Shown here: positions 42,037-50,940 of the stretch, piece after piece | Position numbering within the stretch: the first letter of the stretch is position 1 | How the letters are laid out: the number at the start of each line of letters is the position of its first letter | Assembly (NCBI RefSeq): GCF_018736145.1 | Contig: NZ_CP059997.1 | Location: forward strand, 4,339,501 to 4,403,500 | DNA from: Amycolatopsis sp. CA-230715 | Lineage (GTDB): Bacteria; Actinomycetota; Actinomycetes; Mycobacteriales; Pseudonocardiaceae | DNA: 64,000 nt | Direction of reading: 5' to 3' | The notes under the pieces: model-generated | Told to the model about the DNA's origin: nothing | Seen by the model: the letters and a program-made list of their open reading frames with translations, nothing else | Database searches by the model: none | Made by a program: the position numbers and the translations under genes

Positions 42037-42366
42037 ATGCTCGCTTACCTGCTGTTGGCGGTGGCCGTGGTGGCCGAGGTCACCGCGACGATCTCACTGA
42101 AGCTCTCCGAGGGCTTCTCGAAACTGGTCCCGTCGGTGCTCGTCGTGGTCGGCTACGGGGTCGCGTTCTTCATGCTCGCGCAGGTGCTGAAACTCGGCCT
42201 GCCGATCGGCGTGGCGTACGGGATCTGGGCCGCCGCCGGGGTGGCGCTTGTCGCGATCGTCGGCGCGGTGTTCCTGCACGAACGGCTCACGCCGATGATG
42301 ATCGGCGGCATGGTGCTCGTGATGGCGGGCGTGCTGCTGATTGAACTCGGCGGGGCGCACGGGTGA
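42037..42366 (+). CDS. Small multidrug resistance (SMR) efflux protein, EmrE/QacE type
   Basis: 109 residues, the standard SMR length, with four hydrophobic helices. The essential Glu is at residue 14 (AVVAEVTATISLKLSEGF), and the family segments KLGLPIGVAYGIWAAAG and FLHERLTPMMIGG are clear. As a dual-topology dimer it exports cationic drugs or guanidinium in exchange for protons. It overlaps the following tetR (GTGA). Confidence 0.93.
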   Translation: MLAYLLLAVAVVAEVTATISLKLSEGFSKLVPSVLVVVGYGVAFFMLAQVLKLGLPIGVAYGIWAAAGVALVAIVGAVFLHERLTPMMIGGMVLVMAGVLLIELGGAHG

Positions 42367-42923
42367 AGCCGCAGCCGGACGGGCGGAAGGCGCGCGGCGA
42401 GAAGCGGCGCGCGGAGATCATCGACGCGACCCTGCGCGTGATCGAACGCGAAGGCGTCGCGGGCGTGACGCACCGGACGGTCGCCGTCGAGGCGGGGGTG
42501 CCGACCACGTCGACCACCTACCACTTTTCCTCGTTGGACGATCTCCTGATCGCGACGCTGATCTCGTGCGCGCGGGACATGGCGACCGAGGTCTACTGGA
42601 TGATCGACCGCGCGCGCTCGCGCGGCAGCCGGGGCGCCGAAGAAGTCGCTGGGCTGCTCGCGGAAGCGCTGGGCCCGCGGCGCGGGCGGACGATGGCGGA
42701 GTACGAGCTGTACCTGCTCGCCGCGCGCCGCCCGGAACTGCGGCCCGCCGCACGGCGCTGGCTGGACGTGCTGACGTCGATGGTGCGCCACGACGACGAG
42801 GTCGCGTTCCGGGTCTTCCTCGCCGGTATCGACGGCCTGCTCATCCAGGGCCTGATCGACGACGAACCGCCGTCGGCCGAAGAACTCCGCCCCGTCGTGG
42901 ACTACCTCCTCAAACCCCGCTGA
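42363..42923 (+). CDS. TetR family regulator coupled to the SMR gene
   Basis: 186 residues from GTG 42363 that overlaps the SMR stop. The HTH reads VTHRTVAVEAGVPTTSTTYH followed by FSSLDDLLIATL. Co-translation with the pump suggests autorepression relieved by pump substrates. Confidence 0.9.
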   Translation: MKPQPDGRKARGEKRRAEIIDATLRVIEREGVAGVTHRTVAVEAGVPTTSTTYHFSSLDDLLIATLISCARDMATEVYWMIDRARSRGSRGAEEVAGLLAEALGPRRGRTMAEYELYLLAARRPELRPAARRWLDVLTSMVRHDDEVAFRVFLAGIDGLLIQGLIDDEPPSAEELRPVVDYLLKPR

Positions 42924-42956
42924 ACTATGCTTTTCCTTATAGGGGGCGCTTTTCGT

Positions 42957-43005
42957 CCCCGAAGGCGGCCTTCGGGGCGCTAGACGCCGCGAATCCACCC
43001 TTCGC
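42957..43005. repeat. 49-bp dispersed repeat, second copy
   Basis: It matches 33537-33585 at about 45 of 49 positions, including the GAAGGCGGCCTTC hairpin and the downstream GCGAATCCACCC-like segment. Located in the gap between the convergent tetR and TetX-like genes. Confidence 0.8.
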
Positions 43006-43021
43006 GCGCCCCGGCCCCCGG

Positions 43022-44128
43022 TCACTGTTGGAGGCGGGCCAGGTCTTCGGTGTCGTGTCGTTCGAGCAGGCCCTTGGCGCCGTTTTCCAACGCGCGCGCC
43101 GTTTCCGTCGAGCGCGGCAGCATGGTCGCCTCGTAAGCGCGCACGGCGTCGTCGATCGTCGCGGAACCGGCCAGCGCGAGGGCGAGTTCGCAGGCGTCGA
43201 GCATCGCCAGGTTCGCGCCGACGCCGAGCGGCGGCATGAGGTGGGCGGCGTCGCCGAGCAGCGTGACGGTCGGCGAATGCGCCCAGATGTGCGGCACCGG
43301 TAGCGCGAACAGCGGCCGGTCGACGTACGGCCCGTCGTTGTCGGTGATCATCCGGAGCATCGACGGCGCCCAGCCGGCGAAGATGTCGAGCAGCCGCGCG
43401 CGGATCGCGGCGGTGTCGCTCACGCCGGTCAACCAGTCGACGGGCCGCTGCTGGATCGCGTAGACCCGGATGTGGCCGCCGCTGTTGCGCTGGGCGAACA
43501 GGGCGCGCTCGCCGTCGGCCGCGACCGCGCTCCCCTGGCCGACGAGCGCGGAGAGTTCGGGATGCGCGTTCTCCACGTCGTGGAACCACGCTTCCAGGAA
43601 GCCGACCCCGGTGTACTGCGGCACGGCGGCCGACACGGCAGGGCGGACCCTGGAGGAGGCGCCGTCGGCCCCGACGACGAGGTCCGTCTCGACGGTCGTG
43701 CCGTCGGTGAACCGAAGCCGCCGCGGCCCGTCGTCCGGCCCGCCGACTTCTTCGAGCGCGCGACCCCATCGCACGGTCCCCGGCTCCAGCGAGCCGAGCA
43801 GCAGTTCGCGGAGCTGGCCCCGGTCGATCTCCGGTCTGAAGAGTTCGTCCTTGGCGGGTTCGTGATGGCTCAGGAGGCGGCCGGTCTCCGGCTCCAGCGC
43901 CCGCATCTCCTGCCCCTCCGGCCGGGCCTGCCTGAAGAACTCGTCGAGCAGGCCCGCTTCGCGCAGGGCGATTTGCCCGTCGTCGGCGTGCAGGTCGAGG
44001 GTGCCGCCCTGGTCGCGGGCGGCCGAGTGCGCGTCGCGGTCGTAGACCGTCACTCCGATGCCGTGCTTCTGCAGGATGCGGGCGCAGGTGAGGCCGCCGG
44101 GGCCCGCGCCGATGATGCTGATTCGCAT
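43022..44128 (-). CDS. TetX-like FAD-dependent monooxygenase
   Basis: 368 residues. It carries the FAD motif SIIGAGPGGLTCARIL, then GGTLDLHADDGQIALREAGL, the DG motif LVVGADGASSRVRP and the GD motif VTLLGDAAHLMPPLGVGAN. The TLDLH and GVGANLAMLDA segments match TetX-type enzymes, which hydroxylate tetracyclines, but many soil homologues act on other aromatics. A palindrome lies 59 bp upstream. Confidence 0.88.
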   Translation of the reverse strand: MRISIIGAGPGGLTCARILQKHGIGVTVYDRDAHSAARDQGGTLDLHADDGQIALREAGLLDEFFRQARPEGQEMRALEPETGRLLSHHEPAKDELFRPEIDRGQLRELLLGSLEPGTVRWGRALEEVGGPDDGPRRLRFTDGTTVETDLVVGADGASSRVRPAVSAAVPQYTGVGFLEAWFHDVENAHPELSALVGQGSAVAADGERALFAQRNSGGHIRVYAIQQRPVDWLTGVSDTAAIRARLLDIFAGWAPSMLRMITDNDGPYVDRPLFALPVPHIWAHSPTVTLLGDAAHLMPPLGVGANLAMLDACELALALAGSATIDDAVRAYEATMLPRSTETARALENGAKGLLERHDTEDLARLQQ

Positions 44129-44186
44129 AGCTGCTCCTCTCGTCCACCGAGATAAAAGCAGAGTGACTGTGAAAGTGCAATCACTT

Positions 44187-44199
44187 CACTAATGTAGTG
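44187..44199. promoter_or_regulatory. Palindrome in the divergent gap of TetX-like and RibD-like genes
   Basis: CACTA-ATG-TAGTG is a perfect 5-bp arm repeat; AAGTG-CAAT-CACTT lies just upstream. Both are AT-rich islands in the promoter gap and may be operator half-sites for an unlinked regulator. Confidence 0.4.
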
Positions 44200-44294
44200 T
44201 GACCAACTTCCCGATCGGTGTCGATCCGGTCGATCCCCGCTCGTGTAAGTGGCGAGCGGCGGGCACCGGGCCCGCGGAGTGGAAGGAACACGCG

Positions 44295-44882
44295 ATGCGT
44301 TCGATCACGGTCACGATGAGCGTCACCCTCGACGGCGTCGTCCAGGGCCTCGGCCGCGCCGACGAGGACCCCCGCGGCGGTTTCGACCACGGCGGCTGGG
44401 GCCAGCGGTACACCGACGAGATCATGGGCGCCGAGATGGCCAAGGGCATGGTCGAGCCGGGCGACCTGCTGCTCGGCCGCCGCACCTGGGAAGACTTCAC
44501 CACGGCGTGGGCCCGTGCGACGGACGGCAACCCGTTCACCTCGCACCTGAACGCGGCCACCAAGTACGTCGTATCCAAGACCTTGTCCGATGTGGACTCA
44601 TGGCAGAACTCGGTGCTGTTGAGCGGAAACGCGGTCGACACGGTCGCCGAGCTGAAAGCGCGGCCTGGCAGGGCGCTGTCGATCATCGGCAGCGCGTCGC
44701 TCGTCCACGCGCTGCACGCCGCCGGGCTGATCGACCGCTACCGGCTGCTGATCCACCCTCTCGCTTTGGGCACCGGCACGCGCCTGTTCGAAGGCCGCGC
44801 GCCGCTGACGGAGTTCGAACTGACCAGCAGCGTCACGACCGGCAAGGGCGTGATCATCGCGCAGTACGAGCGCGTCGCATGA
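44295..44882 (+). CDS. Dihydrofolate reductase / RibD C-terminal family protein
   Basis: 195 residues from ATG 44295 (GGAAGGAAC upstream). It shows the DHFR-like opening SITVTMSVTLDGVVQGLG, LLLGRRTWEDFTTAWA, the NADPH-loop region IIGSASLVHALHAAGLIDR and LLIHPLALGTGTRLF. A reductase on an unknown substrate; widespread in actinobacteria. The 3' end overlaps the convergent permease by 29 bp. Confidence 0.88.
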   Translation: MRSITVTMSVTLDGVVQGLGRADEDPRGGFDHGGWGQRYTDEIMGAEMAKGMVEPGDLLLGRRTWEDFTTAWARATDGNPFTSHLNAATKYVVSKTLSDVDSWQNSVLLSGNAVDTVAELKARPGRALSIIGSASLVHALHAAGLIDRYRLLIHPLALGTGTRLFEGRAPLTEFELTSSVTTGKGVIIAQYERVA

Positions 44883-46230
44883 GGACGGTGTAGAGCGCGC
44901 CGGGGACGAGCAGGCCCAGCAGCCACGAGATGTCGGCGCCGCCGAGGATCGGGGCCATCGGGCCGACGAAGATGCCTTCGACGTTGGCGAACGGGATCTG
45001 GATCGCGATGCCGAGGACGTACGCGATCAGCGCGCGACCCGACCACCTGCCGTAGCGGCCGTTCGGGTCGTATACCGCGTCGAGATCGTAGGTTTCCTTG
45101 CGCACCAGGTAGAAGTCGACCAGGTTGATCGAACTCCACGGGGTCAGGAAGTACAGCAGGAAGTCGAGGAAGAGCACGAAGTTCGAGAGGAATTCGCCGC
45201 GCCCGAGTATCGCGATCACGCCGCCGAGCACACCGACGGCGGCGATGTAGGTGACGCGGGCGGTCTGCGAAAGCGCGGCACGGCGGCTGAACGCGGTGAG
45301 CGCGGTCGCGACGGTCATGTACCCGCCGTAGATGTTGAGCACGTTCACCGTGAACTTCCCGATCGTGACCGCGAACAGCAGCGGGATCAGCAGCGCCTCA
45401 CCGCCGAGCCCCACGACGTAGGCGACTTCGTGGCCCTTGAACGCCTTTCCCGCGATCGCGTAGGCCAGCGCGCCGAACGACATCGCCCACACCGCGCCGA
45501 GCACGGTGCCGCCGTAGGTCCACCAGAACGTGGAGCGCACCGAGGTGGCGGACGGGAGGTAGCGCGAAGTGTCCGCGACGTACGGGCCGAAGGTCAGTTG
45601 CCACGACGCGGTGAGCGACAGCGCGAGGAGGAATTTCGGGAAGTCCAGGTGCGGCTCGGCGAGCACGGCGCCGAGGTCGTGCCCGCTGACGAGCCGGATC
45701 GTCAGGTAGACGAAGACGATCACGGAAAGCGCGGAAGCGACCCAGCCGAAACGGTGGATCAGCTTGTACCCGACGATCGCGATGAGCGCGGAAGCCAGTG
45801 CGTACACGGCGATCGCGGCGTCGGCGGGCAGGTGCGTGATCTGGGCGACCGCCTGGCCGCCGAGCACGTTGCCGCTCGCGAAGTACCCGAGGTACATCAC
45901 CACGACGAGCACCAGCGGCAGCACCGCGCCGTACACCCCGAACTGCGCCCGCGACTGGATCATCTGCGGGATCCCGAGCTTCGGTCCCTGCGCGGCGTGC
46001 AGTGCCATCGGGATGCCGCCGAGCGCGTTGCCGAGGACGACGGCCACGATCGCCCACAGCGGGTGCACCCCGACCAGCACGGTCAGCGCCCCGGTGACCG
46101 CGGAGGTGATCTGCATGTTCGCCGCGAACCAGAGCGTGAACAGGCTGCGGGGATGGCCGTGCCGCTCGGACTCGGGGACCGGGTCGATCGACCGCCGTTC
46201 GAGCTTGGTCGTCACCGTCGCGGCTGCCAT
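44854..46230 (-). CDS. NCS1 family purine-cytosine permease-like transporter
   Basis: 458 residues from ATG 46230 behind AGGAGGTC. Twelve hydrophobic segments and the NCS1 opener SLFTLWFAANMQITSAVTGA, GIPQMIQSRAQFGVYGAVLP, SRYLPSATSVRSTFWWTYGG and LTPWSSINLVDFYLVRK. Family members import cytosine, purines, allantoin or thiamine precursors with Na or H. No biosynthetic or catabolic neighbour fixes the substrate. Confidence 0.9.
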   Translation of the reverse strand: MAAATVTTKLERRSIDPVPESERHGHPRSLFTLWFAANMQITSAVTGALTVLVGVHPLWAIVAVVLGNALGGIPMALHAAQGPKLGIPQMIQSRAQFGVYGAVLPLVLVVVMYLGYFASGNVLGGQAVAQITHLPADAAIAVYALASALIAIVGYKLIHRFGWVASALSVIVFVYLTIRLVSGHDLGAVLAEPHLDFPKFLLALSLTASWQLTFGPYVADTSRYLPSATSVRSTFWWTYGGTVLGAVWAMSFGALAYAIAGKAFKGHEVAYVVGLGGEALLIPLLFAVTIGKFTVNVLNIYGGYMTVATALTAFSRRAALSQTARVTYIAAVGVLGGVIAILGRGEFLSNFVLFLDFLLYFLTPWSSINLVDFYLVRKETYDLDAVYDPNGRYGRWSGRALIAYVLGIAIQIPFANVEGIFVGPMAPILGGADISWLLGLLVPGALYTVLMRRARTAR

Positions 46231-46285
46231 CTGACCTCCTGTGATCGTGCTTGGAGGCATTGGACGGCAGTGGACCTCGGATGGC

Positions 46286-46480
46286 CTAGTGGGTGTGGCG
46301 GGTTTCCGTCTGGGATCCGAGACGGTGGGTGAGGGCGGCCCACGATCGGGTGGAGGTTCGGAGGGTGCCGGAGGTTCGGGCTTTGGTGTCGCGGATCTGT
46401 ACCAGTGCTGGCGCCAGCGCGATCTCGACACAGTTGACATTTTCGTTGCTGTAACTGGACTTTCGCCAAAATATGGGCAT
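46286..46480 (-). CDS. DUF397 small protein
   Basis: 64 residues. It has the family pattern WRKSSYSNENVNCVEIAL, then VQIRDTKARTSGTL and a terminal W segment. DUF397 proteins pair with Scr1-like HTH regulators and modulate development or antibiotic output in streptomycetes. It starts one base after the stop of that regulator. Confidence 0.85.
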   Translation of the reverse strand: MPIFWRKSSYSNENVNCVEIALAPALVQIRDTKARTSGTLRTSTRSWAALTHRLGSQTETRHTH

Positions 46481-46481
46481 G

Positions 46482-47330
46482 TCAGGTCTCCAGTTCGGCG
46501 ATCACCTCCCGGATAAGTGAGTGGATATCCCGCTCGCTCAGTGCCAGGCTTGCGATGGACTTCGCGGCCTTTCGGTAGTCGGCCACCTGGTCTTCATCGT
46601 AGATGTATGCGGCACCGCGGTAGTGCTCGTAGTGAACGATCGGGCGGAGGGTGTCGAAGTCGAGCAAGGTGAAGGCGCCACCGAGGCCCGGGTGGAAGTC
46701 GGTGCCATTCGGCACGACCCGGATATCCACGTTCGCGCGCTCGGTTGTGGTCAGGAGATGCTCAAGCTGATCGATCATCGCCGTGGGGCCACCCACTCGT
46801 TGCCGTAGCGCCGCCTCACCGATCAGTGCTTGAAACCGGCTCAGTGACCCGAGAACCTCCCGTCGGGCCATTCGGACCAGCAGGCGCTTGTCGACCTCTT
46901 CGCGGTTGCGCCGATCGGAAGCGATGGCAGCGCGGGCGTAGTCTCCGGACTGCAGCAGACCAGGAATCAGCAGCGGATGCCAAACGGTGATTTCGGTAGC
47001 GGTCCGCTCGTACTCGATGTACGAGGTGAGGTCTTGCGGTGCGTTGGGCATCACCTTCTCGAGCCAGTTCGGCTCGTGCGCGTGCTCCGCCAGTTCGAGG
47101 ATCCGGTCCCGCTCATCCCCGATGATGCTGAGGCAGCCGAGGATGGCGGCCACTTCCTTCACCTTGGGTAGTCGGGTTCCCTTCTCCCACAGGGAAAGCA
47201 TCGCGTGGCTGATGCCTTCGATCCGGCTGAGTTCGCGCAGGCCGATGTCCCGCGACTCCCGGGCCGCTCGCAGGGCGGCGCCGAGTGCGCGGGCGCGGGG
47301 GGGATGCGATGGGTGTCGCCATGACCTCAT
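46482..47330 (-). CDS. Scr1-family helix-turn-helix regulator with DUF5753 domain
   Basis: 282 residues, start placed at ATG 47330 because PRARALGAALRAARE is the usual family opening. XRE helix-turn-helix (IGLRELSRIEGISHAMLSLW, EKGTRLPK) followed by the DUF5753 effector domain (TEITVWHPLLIPGLLQSGDY, ARREVLGSL, and DIRVVPNGTDFHPGLGGAF). It forms a toxin-antitoxin-like pair with the DUF397 gene, one base apart. Confidence 0.88.
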   Translation of the reverse strand: MRSWRHPSHPPRARALGAALRAARESRDIGLRELSRIEGISHAMLSLWEKGTRLPKVKEVAAILGCLSIIGDERDRILELAEHAHEPNWLEKVMPNAPQDLTSYIEYERTATEITVWHPLLIPGLLQSGDYARAAIASDRRNREEVDKRLLVRMARREVLGSLSRFQALIGEAALRQRVGGPTAMIDQLEHLLTTTERANVDIRVVPNGTDFHPGLGGAFTLLDFDTLRPIVHYEHYRGAAYIYDEDQVADYRKAAKSIASLALSERDIHSLIREVIAELET

Positions 47331-47415
47331 TCTGTCACTGGGGTCCGACAGTTTTCGGGGCTGGTCCGCGGAAACTGGTACAGATTCGCGCCACTCATCG
47401 GCTAGTTTCGCGGAC

Positions 47416-47841
47416 ATGATCACGATCAAGGGCGACTACGAACTCGACGACGACCGCACCAGGGTGGACACCGACGTGGTGTGGGACTTCATGGCCACCG
47501 AGGCGTACTGGGCCCGCTGGCGGGAGCGCTCCGATGTGGAGGCGCAGTTGGCGGCGGCGTGGCGGATCGTCGGGGTGTACGAAAAATCTTCCGGGCGCAT
47601 GGTCGGTTATGCGCGGGCGATCTCCGATGGGGTCAGTCTTGCGTATCTCGCTGACGTTTTCGTGCTCGGTTCGGCTCGTGGGAATGGGCTCGGGAAGGCG
47701 CTCGTGCACGAGATGATCGAGAACGGATCTGGGGCGAAAATGCGGTGGATGTTGCACACGAGTGATGCGCATGGGTTGTATGCGCAGTTCGGGTTCGGTG
47801 CGCCGGATTCCACGTATTTGGAGCGGCCGTCTCAGCGGTGA
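47416..47841 (+). CDS. GNAT family N-acetyltransferase
   Basis: 141 residues from ATG 47416. It shows the acetyl-CoA loop segment LADVFVLGSARGNGLGKALV and the preceding VGYARAISDGVSLAYL strand, then WMLHTSDAHGLYAQFGF. Divergent from the Scr1-type gene; substrate unknown. Confidence 0.88.
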   Translation: MITIKGDYELDDDRTRVDTDVVWDFMATEAYWARWRERSDVEAQLAAAWRIVGVYEKSSGRMVGYARAISDGVSLAYLADVFVLGSARGNGLGKALVHEMIENGSGAKMRWMLHTSDAHGLYAQFGFGAPDSTYLERPSQR

Positions 47842-47999
47842 CGTGTTTGGTGGGCACGGTGTAGGTCTACGGCGCGCCTGCGGCGCGCCGACGCATTGTC
47901 GGTCCCGTTCGCTTTTTGGGCTCTGTTTCGCTGTGGGCGCGTTGTGGCAGGTTGTGATCTGCGGAGCATTGGAAGAGGTGGTTACGGTATGGGCAGGCG

Positions 48000-48828
48000 A
48001 TGCTGCTTCGGCAAATCGCGTCCATGAATCAGGAGTGGTCGCGAAGATCGGTGCTGGCGTGGGTGGCGTTGTCGTGCAACTGCACCCAGGCGGGGGCGGA
48101 GCGGAAGACGGCGCTCGCTGACGCGTTGACCTCATACCTGCCCCGCACCCTGGAAGCGCTGGAGAACGGGGTCATTGATGAGGGGATGGCGGCGAAGGTG
48201 TTCGAGGCCACCGCGTGCGCTTCCCAGGAGGTCGCGCGGGAAGTGGATGCGCGGCTGAAGTTCGAGAACAAGAACTCGGCTTCACTGCGGAGGATGGTCA
48301 ACACACTGCTGATGCGAGTCGACCCGGAAGGATATGAGGCGCGGCGGCAGGCCAAGACCGCGGCGCGGATGTTGGAGATCCGGCACGGGGATCACGGATC
48401 TTCGACTCTGTTCGCCGAACTACCCTCCGACCGCGCCCAGGCGATCTACGCCGCCTGTGATCGGGATGCGCTGGAAAGAAGCGCCAAGGCGATGAGCGCA
48501 CCATGGATCAACTTCGAGTGGATGCGTTGGTGGAGCGATGCCTGGGTGGCGAGTGCGGTGGTAAACCGAAGGCGCAGATCTTCGTCTACATCGATCTGCC
48601 GACCCTGATGGGGATGCGGAACAACCCGGGCGAGCTCGCCGGATGCGGGGAAATCTCGCCGGAGATGGGCGGCGGTACCGACAAAATCAACATCCGCCCG
48701 TTCTGCCGTATCCATGACGGCCTCCGCGACGAACCCGGCTGGGATTCCACACCGACGCCAACGGAAACACCACGGTCATCGCGCCCGACGGCCGCACCTA
48801 CACCGACGACCCCACCGGCTTCACCTGA
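48000..48828 (+). pseudogene. Decayed DUF222 / HNH endonuclease gene
   Basis: Three reading frames hold successive parts of one DUF222-HNH protein. Frame one (48000 to about 48500) has LPRTLEALENGVIDEGMAAK and KTAARMLEIRHGD. Frame two (from about 48505) has DQLRVDALVERCLGG, IFVYIDLPTLMG and INIRPFCRIHDGLRDEPGW. Frame three carries the normal tail, DANGNTTVIAPDGRTY, to TGA 48826. The CxxxC...DH zinc-HNH centre is deleted between the GEL segment and INIRPFC. So at least two frameshifts and an internal deletion are present, and no active nuclease is possible. Confidence 0.8.
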
Positions 48829-48833
48829 CCGTC

Positions 48834-49919
48834 CTAACGGGACCCTTCGACCAGGGGGCGGAGCGGGTCCCGGAAACCCGCGATGTCGATGCCGCGGAGA
48901 AGCCTGGGCGTGATGTCCTTGTAGTAGGTCACCGCGGTCGGGCAGCTCTGCTTGTCGCCCTGCGTGCCGCGCAGCGTCAGATCGGCGAGCTGGTTGCCGG
49001 TGCGCGCTTCCCGCACGGTGACCCGGTAAGTGGACTCGACCAGATCGAAAGTGAGTGGGCCTTCGTCGAACCGGCAGGTGACCTTCTTACTGCCGCCGGG
49101 CGCCTCTTCGGCGTGCACGCAGGCGATCAGCTGCACCTTGGTCGTGTCGACGTCCGAACTCCCGGCGCGGCGCGGCTCCCAGCCTGGCAGCAGCGGGTAA
49201 CCGGCCTGCTTCGGGCCCGAAGTGCCGGTCGAACCGATGGCCCTGTCCAGATCGACCAGCGTGATCGGGTGCGGGCCGGTGCCGGTGAACGGGGGCGCGT
49301 CCCGGTTGTACACGTAGTTGCGCGGCGAGGAACACACTTCGTTACCACCCGCGGTCATCGGGCCGGATTCCCCGCGCAACGGCTTGAGACCGCCAGGAGG
49401 CGGGCCGCCAGGACGGTCCGACGGCCAGGAGCACGGGCCGGTCACCGTCAGGGTGAGCGGGGGCTGGCCGTTCGGCACGGCCAGGTGGAGGCGGGTGCCG
49501 TCGGGGTGCACGAGAGTGCGGTCGATATCGGGCGGGACCTTGCTGCTGACGTCGACGTCCTGCTCAAAATCGTTGCGCAGCAACCAGTTCACCAGATCCT
49601 GCAACTGCTTCTTCGGTGGCACCGCACTGTTCACGGTGGACTCCGCGCGCGGCACCACACCCCACGACGGGCCGCCGGGGCAGCCGACCGCCGTGGTCGC
49701 GATCGGCGGCGTGACGCGGGCTTCCGGCTCGAACACCGCGTGGCCGAAACGGCGGAGGTGCTCGGCGAGCCGCTGCCCGGCCTCGGCCGCGTTCACTTTC
49801 GGCGACGGCTCGGGCGGCCGGGGTTCCCGCGGTGGAGAGGCCGGGTCGCCGCACGCGGTCAAGACCACCAGGCACGACAACGCCGTCAGCGTGAGACGAA
49901 CAGCACCGAGTCGGGTCAC
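48834..49919 (-). CDS. Secreted lipoprotein of unknown function
   Basis: 361 residues from GTG 49919. It has a lipoprotein signal (LTLTALSCLVVLTACGD, lipobox LTAC). The mature part is Pro/Gly-rich with eight or so Cys and no recognised catalytic motif; segments such as TVTGPCSWPSD suggest disulphide-bonded beta domains. Divergent from the next gene with six bases between starts. Confidence 0.78.
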   Translation of the reverse strand: MTRLGAVRLTLTALSCLVVLTACGDPASPPREPRPPEPSPKVNAAEAGQRLAEHLRRFGHAVFEPEARVTPPIATTAVGCPGGPSWGVVPRAESTVNSAVPPKKQLQDLVNWLLRNDFEQDVDVSSKVPPDIDRTLVHPDGTRLHLAVPNGQPPLTLTVTGPCSWPSDRPGGPPPGGLKPLRGESGPMTAGGNEVCSSPRNYVYNRDAPPFTGTGPHPITLVDLDRAIGSTGTSGPKQAGYPLLPGWEPRRAGSSDVDTTKVQLIACVHAEEAPGGSKKVTCRFDEGPLTFDLVESTYRVTVREARTGNQLADLTLRGTQGDKQSCPTAVTYYKDITPRLLRGIDIAGFRDPLRPLVEGSR

Positions 49920-49924
49920 GCCCG

Positions 49925-50734
49925 GTGTTTAACAGCGACGTTCGGGGACCGGTCCCCGAACGAGAGCTTGTGGTGCATCGGGGCACCGTCGAGCCTGGAC
50001 ACATGGGAAAAGCGAGCGCGGTCGCCGACCTGCTGGCGGCGCTCGATCCGCAAGCCGGTGATGACGTGCTCGGAATCGGCGCCGGGATCGCGGAAGCGGT
50101 GCCTGCCGGGATCACGGTCGTGACCGGCGATGGTGCCGTCGCGGGCGCGCTCTACGACAGGGTGATTTCCACCGCGCGGGCGCGGGAATTCGTGCCGTGG
50201 TCGTGGCTGTACCGGCTGCGGCTCGGTGGCAGGCTGGTTACGCCGTGGGGAACGGGCTACACCGGCGGGGCACTGCTCACTGTGGACTTCACCGATCCCA
50301 CTGTCGCATGTGGACGGTTTTCCGGAAGCTTCGCGGCCCGGCGGCGGCGTGCGCGGATCGGCTGGGTGCCAGGAAAAACGGCGGATGTGCGGGCCACACA
50401 CTGCCGGGAGGCCGACCTCGACCGCATGCTGAACCCGGCGAAGGGCCAGTTCGCGATCGGGGTGAGACTGCCCAGCGCCTCGCTCGTCGTCGGAGACGAG
50501 AACCACGTCGTCGAACTCGGTGATCGCACCACGGGTTCCTACGCCAGCCTCGAAGCCGACTGGACGGTCCGCCAGTGCGGGCCGCGCCGGCTCTGGGACG
50601 AGGTCGAAGCCGCCTACGGCTGGTGGCACGAACACGGCGAACCGGGCGCCGACCGGTTCGGCGTCACCATCACCGCGGGCACCCAGACAGTGTGGCTCGA
50701 CGAACCCGGATCCGTTGTGCGCACGCTTCTGTAG
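49925..50734 (+). CDS. Compact PCMT-like (protein-isoaspartate methyltransferase fold) protein
   Basis: 269 residues from GTG 49925, or 243 from ATG 50003. The fold cues of PCMT are present but shortened: LLAALDPQAGDDVLGIGAG, TVVTGDGAVAGALYDRVIST and LRLGGRLVTPWGTGYTGGAL. The 40-60 residues that normally lie between motif I and the GDG motif are missing, and the motif I Glu is Gly. Substrate or cofactor binding may be lost. The C-terminal half is a separate beta-rich region. Confidence 0.65.
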   Translation: MFNSDVRGPVPERELVVHRGTVEPGHMGKASAVADLLAALDPQAGDDVLGIGAGIAEAVPAGITVVTGDGAVAGALYDRVISTARAREFVPWSWLYRLRLGGRLVTPWGTGYTGGALLTVDFTDPTVACGRFSGSFAARRRRARIGWVPGKTADVRATHCREADLDRMLNPAKGQFAIGVRLPSASLVVGDENHVVELGDRTTGSYASLEADWTVRQCGPRRLWDEVEAAYGWWHEHGEPGADRFGVTITAGTQTVWLDEPGSVVRTLL

Positions 50735-50829
50735 GCCTCGGTTCACCAAGCGACAGGAAGCCTCTCGACGCTGTTCGCAGAGGGAAGGGACCGGGCTTCT
50801 CCCGGACCACACGCCCTAGACTCAATAAA

Positions 50830-50842
50830 CTTACCTGGTAAG
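50830..50842. promoter_or_regulatory. Palindrome CTTACC-T-GGTAAG, possible TetR operator
   Basis: A perfect 6-bp inverted repeat within an AT-rich patch about 100 bp upstream of the FAD monooxygenase start. It differs from the palindrome before the tetR at 52248, so its cognate regulator is open. Confidence 0.45.
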
Positions 50843-50940
50843 CTTATCGAGTAAAGGTGGATCGTGTCAGGCCAGACCGGGAAGACCGGGACGGGTGCCG
50901 CTCGACCGTCTTCCTGGTACGAGAGAGGGGAATCGGTGTC

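Noticed and set aside
46286..47330. DUF397/Scr1 pair as an antiphage toxin-antitoxin system.
   Set aside because: Such pairs are extremely common chromosomal regulators in these bacteria; nothing here points to phage defence.
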